The notes beneath the pieces were generated by a model. The model ran no database searches. It saw only the letters and a list, made by a program, of their open reading frames with translations, and was not told where the DNA came from. DNA of 11,180 nucleotides, from the NCBI GenBank assembly GCA_007125835.1, contig SLCJ01000169.1:1-11180 (forward strand), written 5' to 3'. This document shows, piece by piece, positions 6,931 to 11,180 of this stretch; positions within the stretch are counted from its first letter, which is position 1; each line of letters begins with the position of its first letter. The translations under genes were made by a program, and so were the position numbers. This DNA is from Verrucomicrobiales bacterium (lineage in GTDB: Bacteria; Verrucomicrobiota; Verrucomicrobiia; Verrucomicrobiales; SLCJ01).

Positions 6931-7734
6931 ATGTCACACGCCTTACGCTCATCCCACACCATACTGACCCTTGCCTTCGGGTTCCTTTTCGTCGCAGCCG
7001 AGGCTCGCTACGCCGATGCCGCAGGCCGGGCACCCGAAAACGACGCCCCGCAAGAAACCACAGACCGGGATGCCAATGAGGCCGCACCCGACAGAGAGGA
7101 GGAACGCATGCGAATGGTTAAAAAACAAATCGAAGGCAGAGGGATTCAGGATCCCGAGGTGCTGCGCGCGATGCGCGACGCGCAACGCCACCTTTTCGTC
7201 CCCCGCGGCCTGCAACGCCACGCCTACGAGGACAGACCGCTACCCATCGGCCATGGCCAGACAATCTCCCAACCCTATATCGTCGCCTTCATGACCGAGG
7301 TCGTGCGCCCGCAGCCAGGCCACCGGGTGCTCGAAATCGGTGCGGGTTCGGGCTATCAGGCTGCAGTTCTCGCCGAGCTGGTCGATCATGTATACACCAT
7401 CGAAATCATCCCGGAACTGGCAGAGTGGGCCAAAGCCCGCCTGGGAGATGCGGGTTACCGGAATGTGTCGGTCAAACAGGGCGACGGCTTCCACGGTTGG
7501 GAGGAGCATGCTCCTTTTGATGCGATTGTCGTCACCGCCGCCAGTCCACACATTCCACCCCCACTGATCGAGCAGCTTAAGGATGGGGGACGCATGATCA
7601 TTCCCGTCGGCACGCCATTCCGAACCCAACAGCTGGTGCTGGTGGAAAAACAGGACGGCGAGGTCTCCACACGCAACCTGCTGCCGGTGCAGTTTGTCCC
7701 CTTCACCCGGGCACCCGATGCCGCCAGAGACTGA
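6931..7734 (+). CDS. pcm: Protein-L-isoaspartate O-methyltransferase, probably exported
   Basis: Methylates the abnormal carboxyl of L-isoaspartyl residues using S-adenosylmethionine, starting repair of aged proteins. The protein has 267 residues, about 50-60 more than a plain Pcm. The extra part is an N-terminal signal-like segment (hydrophobic 10-23) and an acidic linker (about 35-58). The enzyme begins near 60. Motifs: GHGQTISQPYI (107-117), SAM-binding VLEIGAGSGYQ (133-143), Glu158 after the second strand, GDG (184-186), FDAIVVTAA (196-204) and GGRMIIPVG (219-227). All are intact, so it should be active if SAM is available. The ATG at 6931 follows the upstream stop by 1 nt, implying translational coupling. 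No Shine-Dalgarno is seen. Its 3' end overlaps the next gene by 17 nt. The signal segment may instead act as a membrane anchor. The family call is firm, the location less so. Confidence 0.93.
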   Translation: MSHALRSSHTILTLAFGFLFVAAEARYADAAGRAPENDAPQETTDRDANEAAPDREEERMRMVKKQIEGRGIQDPEVLRAMRDAQRHLFVPRGLQRHAYEDRPLPIGHGQTISQPYIVAFMTEVVRPQPGHRVLEIGAGSGYQAAVLAELVDHVYTIEIIPELAEWAKARLGDAGYRNVSVKQGDGFHGWEEHAPFDAIVVTAASPHIPPPLIEQLKDGGRMIIPVGTPFRTQQLVLVEKQDGEVSTRNLLPVQFVPFTRAPDAARD

Positions 7735-10171
7735 CTCTGCCGACCTCCGTACCTCCGCTTCCGGAATCTGGCGCACCGGATGGCGCGGACATGGCGCGCT
7801 GGCCCTCGCATCGGCGGTGCTGATCGGTCTTCAGCTCGCGCTGATGGGCACACTGTCGAACTCTCTGGGCCATCACCTCGCCTATGTCGTCATCTCGCTT
7901 TCGCTCCTGGGATTTGGAGCGAGCGGCACGTTTCTGTTTCTCTGGCAGGCCGGCACTGGTATCCCTGCAGCGCGGCTGTTTTTTCCCGCCATCCTGCTGC
8001 TCGCGCCAGCCATTGCCTGGCTGCCTCACCTGCTCGTCGCTCCGCTGGGCGACCTCACCATCGAACTGTTGCGCGAAGAACCGACCCAGTGGCTGCGGCT
8101 GCTCCTACTCGGCGTGATTGTCCTCCTGCCCTTTTTTCTCGGGGCCGCGGCCATCGGATGCGCATTCACCGCCGGAGCCGAACGCATCGGCGGCATCTAC
8201 GCAGCCAATCTCGGAGGCTCGGCGGCGGGAGCCCTGGCCGCCCTCGGGCTACTGCATCTCCTCCTGCCTGAGTCGCTGTTCACGGGCTTTGCCGCCGCCG
8301 CGTGGGTGGCCGCATTGATCGCCCTGCCACGAGGGCGCGGACCAATCCTAGCGCTGGCGGCAGCGGCGCTTCTCTCGGCGGCACCCGCGTTTCTCGGTCC
8401 CGCCGATCCTCCGCGCTCGTCCTACAAAGACATCAGTCGTGCACTCCTTCTGCCGGACGCCCAAGCTACACCCGCGCAGCCCCACCCCATGGGACGCATG
8501 GAGACCGTTGCCTCCCCCGCTATGCGTCATGCACCCGATCTGAGCCTGCGTTTTACCGGCCATCTTCCCACTCCTCCCTCGATATTCATCGATGGCGACG
8601 GCGCAGGCGTTCTCCTCCGGGCAAACGATGTGGGAGCCAATGCCATCGAACACACCCCGGAATGGCTGCCTCACGCCCTGCTCGACAGTCGGCACACGCT
8701 GCTGCTAGCTCCGGGGGGCACGCCATCCATCCTTCGCGCAGTGGCAGCAGGCTCCTCCGCGCATGTCGTCGAATCACACCCGCAAGTCGCCTCGGCCATG
8801 GCCGCCACACTGAAGGAAACCGCCGCCGCACGTATCGTCCCCGGCATATCTCCGCGCGCACTGCTCTCGCGCGGCCACGCCGGTCTGGAAAATACCGACA
8901 TCCCACAGCCAGACCTCATTGTATTTCCCGGGCAGGGTGCCTTTGGTGGCCTCTCCGGCCTGCATGCCATAGGCGAGGACTTCCTGGCCACATCGGAAGC
9001 CGTCGCCTCGGCTCTGGATCTGCTCGCGCCAGGCGGCCTGCTGGCTTTCCATGCCTGGCTCGACGAGCCACCGCGCCGCGTACCCCGCTTGGTTAATCTC
9101 GCCGCCGCCGGGCTGCAAGCGCATGGAGCAGAACAGCCCGGCCCACACCTCGCGATGTTGCGTGGCTGGGGATCCGTGGCCCTCGCAGCCTCCCCTGAGC
9201 CACTCACAGCGGAACAAATCGGGCAACTCGAAAGGTTCGCCCAATCCGCCGGATTCGATATCTTATGGCCGCCGCCCAAAGACGACCAAACAAGAGAATT
9301 ACTCCACAGCGATGCCGACGACATCCTCATTCAGACGATTGCAGGCCTGCTCGGTCCCGACGCGGAACAACTCCGTCGCGAACACCCCTTCGCCATCCAC
9401 GCCCCCACCGACAACCACCCATTTGCCAGCCAGTTCCTGCGCCCGGGCGAAATTCCCGGGGCGTTCGCCTCGCTCTTTCGGCACGACCCGCGCTTTACGC
9501 AGTTATCAATGAGTGAACTCGCACCGGCTTTCCTGCTCGCCGTGCTCGCCTTGCTGACCCTCGCCTCCCTGCTGCTGATCCTCGCCCCAATGCTCCTCAC
9601 GCGAACCAAAGATGGACCGCGTTCCTTCACTCTCCCCTATTTCGCCGGGCTTGGCGCCGGATTCATGTTTCTTGAAATCGCCCTCATCCAGCGGCTCACC
9701 CTTGTGTGGGGCAGCCCCGTCCACAGTGCGGCCGCCGTGATCACCGCAGTGCTACTTGGCATGGGAATCGGCAGCGCGCTCTCACGCAATCTCGCCGCCA
9801 CACGCCGCAATGCATTCCTCGCCACCCTGGGCGTCGCTCTGCTGGCCCTTTGCCTCCTCGCCGCTGCCGCCCCCGCCACCCGGGCCCTGCTCGAACTGCC
9901 CCACAGCGCATCCTTTGCAGCCGGCCTCACACTTCTTGCCATTCCTGCAATCCTATTAGGAATCCCCTTCCCCATTGGCCTCCGCCTACTCAAAGAGCAC
10001 GCCGAAAATCACATCCCATGGGCTTGGTCGATCAATGGATTTCTGTCCGTGCTCAGCGCCACCGCCGCCGGACTTTTCGCCATGACATTCGGATTCTCCT
10101 TCCTGCCCGTCGCCGCCGCACTGGCCTACTCTCTTGCCGCCGCCGCCACCCTCACCCTCCCCCGAGGATGA
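7718..10171 (+). CDS. Polytopic membrane protein with spermidine-synthase-like domain
   Basis: An 817-residue inner-membrane protein in three parts: about 7 hydrophobic helices (25-225), a soluble domain (about 230-595) and about 7 more helices (602-815). The stretch LGAGFMFLEIALIQR within the second membrane half is typical of the fused membrane spermidine-synthase-like proteins of diverse bacteria. The soluble part has the Rossmann layout, with LLLAPGGTPS (328-337) where synthases have GGGDG, Glu352 (VVES) where the SAM ribose is bound, and DLIVFPGQG (399-407) where the catalytic aspartate motif would be. The two aspartates needed for aminopropyl transfer are therefore missing, and ordinary polyamine synthesis is unlikely. 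Transport, scaffolding or another SAM-related reaction is possible. The ATG at 7718 gives a 17-nt overlap with pcm. An in-frame TTG at 7694 is the only earlier start. Last gene of the operon. Confidence 0.8.
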   Translation: MPPETDSADLRTSASGIWRTGWRGHGALALASAVLIGLQLALMGTLSNSLGHHLAYVVISLSLLGFGASGTFLFLWQAGTGIPAARLFFPAILLLAPAIAWLPHLLVAPLGDLTIELLREEPTQWLRLLLLGVIVLLPFFLGAAAIGCAFTAGAERIGGIYAANLGGSAAGALAALGLLHLLLPESLFTGFAAAAWVAALIALPRGRGPILALAAAALLSAAPAFLGPADPPRSSYKDISRALLLPDAQATPAQPHPMGRMETVASPAMRHAPDLSLRFTGHLPTPPSIFIDGDGAGVLLRANDVGANAIEHTPEWLPHALLDSRHTLLLAPGGTPSILRAVAAGSSAHVVESHPQVASAMAATLKETAAARIVPGISPRALLSRGHAGLENTDIPQPDLIVFPGQGAFGGLSGLHAIGEDFLATSEAVASALDLLAPGGLLAFHAWLDEPPRRVPRLVNLAAAGLQAHGAEQPGPHLAMLRGWGSVALAASPEPLTAEQIGQLERFAQSAGFDILWPPPKDDQTRELLHSDADDILIQTIAGLLGPDAEQLRREHPFAIHAPTDNHPFASQFLRPGEIPGAFASLFRHDPRFTQLSMSELAPAFLLAVLALLTLASLLLILAPMLLTRTKDGPRSFTLPYFAGLGAGFMFLEIALIQRLTLVWGSPVHSAAAVITAVLLGMGIGSALSRNLAATRRNAFLATLGVALLALCLLAAAAPATRALLELPHSASFAAGLTLLAIPAILLGIPFPIGLRLLKEHAENHIPWAWSINGFLSVLSATAAGLFAMTFGFSFLPVAAALAYSLAAAATLTLPRG

Positions 10172-10375
10172 AGAACCAAATGGGCAAGCGCAAAACTCCA
10201 CCGAATCCTCCTCTGAGCCGCATCCTCGCCGATCCCTGCGATCTCCCACAGGGATCGGCACCAGGCCCGGCGCGTTAGCCAGGCCTGGCACATTGTCCTC
10301 CTTCGCCTGGCCCGAGCCTGAACCTTGCATCAGAACCAAACAAAGCAGTGTGATGATCGGGTGGATTGATTTCAT
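10172..10375 (-). CDS. Possible small secreted protein (doubtful)
   Basis: A frame on the reverse strand begins at the ATG at 10375 with a convincing signal peptide (about residues 1-24: MKSIHPII, a hydrophobic core, then GSGSGQA). It lies 55 bp downstream of the stop of the unassigned gene on the same strand, and a weak AAAGA precedes it. The first 68 codons (to 10172) are intergenic. The frame then runs on antisense to the membrane-protein gene as far as 9986 (129 codons in all). That tail is a glycine/glutamate-rich string typical of a shadow frame, so the true end is unclear. The perfect hairpin at 10228-10259 lies inside it. It may be a real short exported protein, a decayed one, or chance. 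No function can be proposed. Confidence 0.35.
10228..10259. repeat. Perfect 11-bp inverted repeat, possible transcription end
   Basis: GCCGATCCCTG (10228-10238) and CAGGGATCGGC (10249-10259) around a 10-nt loop, 56 bp after the stop of the membrane-protein gene. Neither side carries a T-run, so it is not a classical intrinsic terminator. It could mark the end of the three-gene operon or work as a bidirectional block between converging genes. A separate 12-bp palindrome, GCCAGGCCTGGC, lies at 10278-10289. Confidence 0.5.
10278..10289. repeat. 12-bp palindrome GCCAGGCCTGGC
   Basis: A perfect palindrome between the converging genes, 18 bp from the 11-bp hairpin. On the reverse strand it falls in the doubtful small gene as part of a PGLxNAPGL-like repeat. 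It may be a protein-binding site or chance in GC-rich DNA. Confidence 0.35.
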
Positions 10376-10430
10376 GGCATTCTTTCGACTCTCGCCTGAC
10401 TTGCAGCCCTATTTGCGGGCCAACTCGATT

Positions 10431-11180
10431 TCAACCCGGAGGCGTGTAGACTCTGGGGGAACCGGGCACAAGGTTGTTCTGGGTATCAAACTCCGTATTC
10501 CGATCATTCGGTTCAGGATTGAGGTACAACCACATTGTAAGAAATCCGCTCGTCTCTTTGCCTCCATAGGATAGGCCATATTCAATCGGCCCTAATATCT
10601 TCCCATAATATGCTTGCACGACTTCACCAGTCTCATCTAATTCGGTTCGCACTCGGAAAAAATATCCCTTTTTTCCCAATTGGCCTTCACGACGATATCC
10701 GGCATCTTCCATGATTAGGCGTAGATCGAGTTTGCTGTGACTGTAATCTGTCACAGGTGCCTTTCGTGGGAACAAGAAGTCACTATCCGGAGCTGGCAGA
10801 CTATTCACCGGATGGAACCCATCATTTTCATTTCTAAACCGGATGGCTGCACTCAGAACATACGGCAATTCACCTTCCGTAGTTTGATTCATCCTCACCA
10901 AAAGATCTGCATCCTGGCCTTCGCCGTACGGTGGCAACCAGTCTCCAATAAATAGATCATAAGCCACCTCCTCACCTAGCACTGGAATTGAAACCACTGC
11001 CCTGGAATATGGCCTCACGATCATTGGGATCGGGTTGCCAATTCTCCGCAGGACGACTTTCATCTCGGGATTCCACGGCCGGAGGCCTTCGCGATGGATT
11101 TCATCGTAATCGCGCGGATCGTTCTCGACTTGCGGAAATTCGGGGCGGCTCCAGTAGAATCCATCTTTGGTGATCTTAAT
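10431..11180 (-). CDS. Unassigned protein, 3' part, runs off right edge
   Basis: The reverse-strand frame is open from the right edge to the TGA at 10431, so 249 C-terminal residues are visible and the start lies outside the window. The internal ATG at 11063 is not a likely start, because good protein sequence precedes it (GFYWSRPEFPQVENDP). The visible part is rich in aromatic and acidic residues with Pro-Asn-Gly turns and has no membrane helix, suggesting a soluble or surface beta-rich protein. Distinctive stretches are RPWNPEMKVVLRRIG upstream and at the internal ATG, GYFFRVRTELDETG, YYGKILGPIEYG and YLNPEPNDRNTEFD near the C-terminus. The last three read like a conserved motif of an uncharacterised Verrucomicrobia-type family, but I cannot name it. 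The DNA is AT-richer than its neighbours: 24 of 60 bases are G or C at 10621-10680, against 44 of 60 at 9061-9120. No function is proposed. Confidence 0.75.
   Translation of the reverse strand: MKITKDGFYWSRPEFPQVENDPRDYDEIHREGLRPWNPEMKVVLRRIGNPIPMIVRPYSRAVVSIPVLGEEVAYDLFIGDWLPPYGEGQDADLLVRMNQTTEGELPYVLSAAIRFRNENDGFHPVNSLPAPDSDFLFPRKAPVTDYSHSKLDLRLIMEDAGYRREGQLGKKGYFFRVRTELDETGEVVQAYYGKILGPIEYGLSYGGKETSGFLTMWLYLNPEPNDRNTEFDTQNNLVPGSPRVYTPPG

Noticed and set aside
10168..10278. Small forward frame starting in ATGA at the end of the membrane-protein gene
   Set aside because: 36 residues, rich in Pro and Lys, with no spacing for a ribosome site. It looks like read-through of a shadow frame.
10250..10310. 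GGAGGACAATG on the reverse strand as a separate gene start
   Set aside because: The spacing to the ATG is only 3 nt, and the frame has no recognisable features over its roughly 55 codons.
1..11180. CRISPR arrays, insertion sequences and tRNA/rRNA genes
   Set aside because: No regularly spaced repeats, transposase motifs, terminal inverted repeats or conserved RNA gene sequences were seen on reading both strands.

Overview
The window carries six complete genes, one gene running off the right edge and one doubtful small gene, on GC-rich DNA of a Gram-negative bacterium. Outer-membrane and periplasmic export signals are frequent: there are signal peptides on the beta-barrel protein, the hexosaminidase, the erythromycin-esterase-like protein and the methyltransferase. 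Few starts have a Shine-Dalgarno sequence. The overall look (GTP-type PEPCK, secreted GH20, small beta-barrel protein, unassigned surface-type protein) suggests Verrucomicrobiota, perhaps Opitutae or Puniceicoccales. This is an impression from protein style and not a database result.

Layout. (1) 1-2116: upstream region, pckG (GTP-dependent phosphoenolpyruvate carboxykinase, + strand) and a textbook intrinsic terminator. (2) 2219-4267: an exported family GH20 beta-N-acetylhexosaminidase on the - strand, converging on pckG. (3) 4268-5344: a divergent intergenic region, then a 244-residue beta-barrel outer-membrane protein with its own strong terminator. (4) 5345-5585: a gene-free regulatory stretch with three copies of a TTGACCWGGYC motif, the last forming the -35 of a good sigma-70-like promoter. 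(5) 5586-10171: a three-gene operon with gaps of 1 nt and -17 nt. It encodes an exported erythromycin-esterase-superfamily protein, an exported protein-L-isoaspartate O-methyltransferase and an 817-residue polytopic membrane protein with an embedded degenerate spermidine-synthase-like domain. (6) 10172-11180: hairpins, a doubtful small secreted protein and the 3' part of an unassigned gene on the - strand, in visibly AT-richer DNA.

How the genes fit together. PEPCK is central metabolism (gluconeogenesis/anaplerosis), and GH20 releases terminal N-acetylhexosamines from chitin-like, glycan or mucopolysaccharide substrates outside the cytoplasm. They are transcribed towards each other and look independent. 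The most interesting part is the 5586-10171 operon. Two of its products appear to be exported, one of them needs S-adenosylmethionine, and the third is a membrane protein with a SAM-fold domain whose key residues are eroded. This may be a periplasmic protein or metabolite repair/modification system not tied to macrolide resistance. That reading is inference. No RNA genes, insertion sequences or CRISPR arrays were seen.
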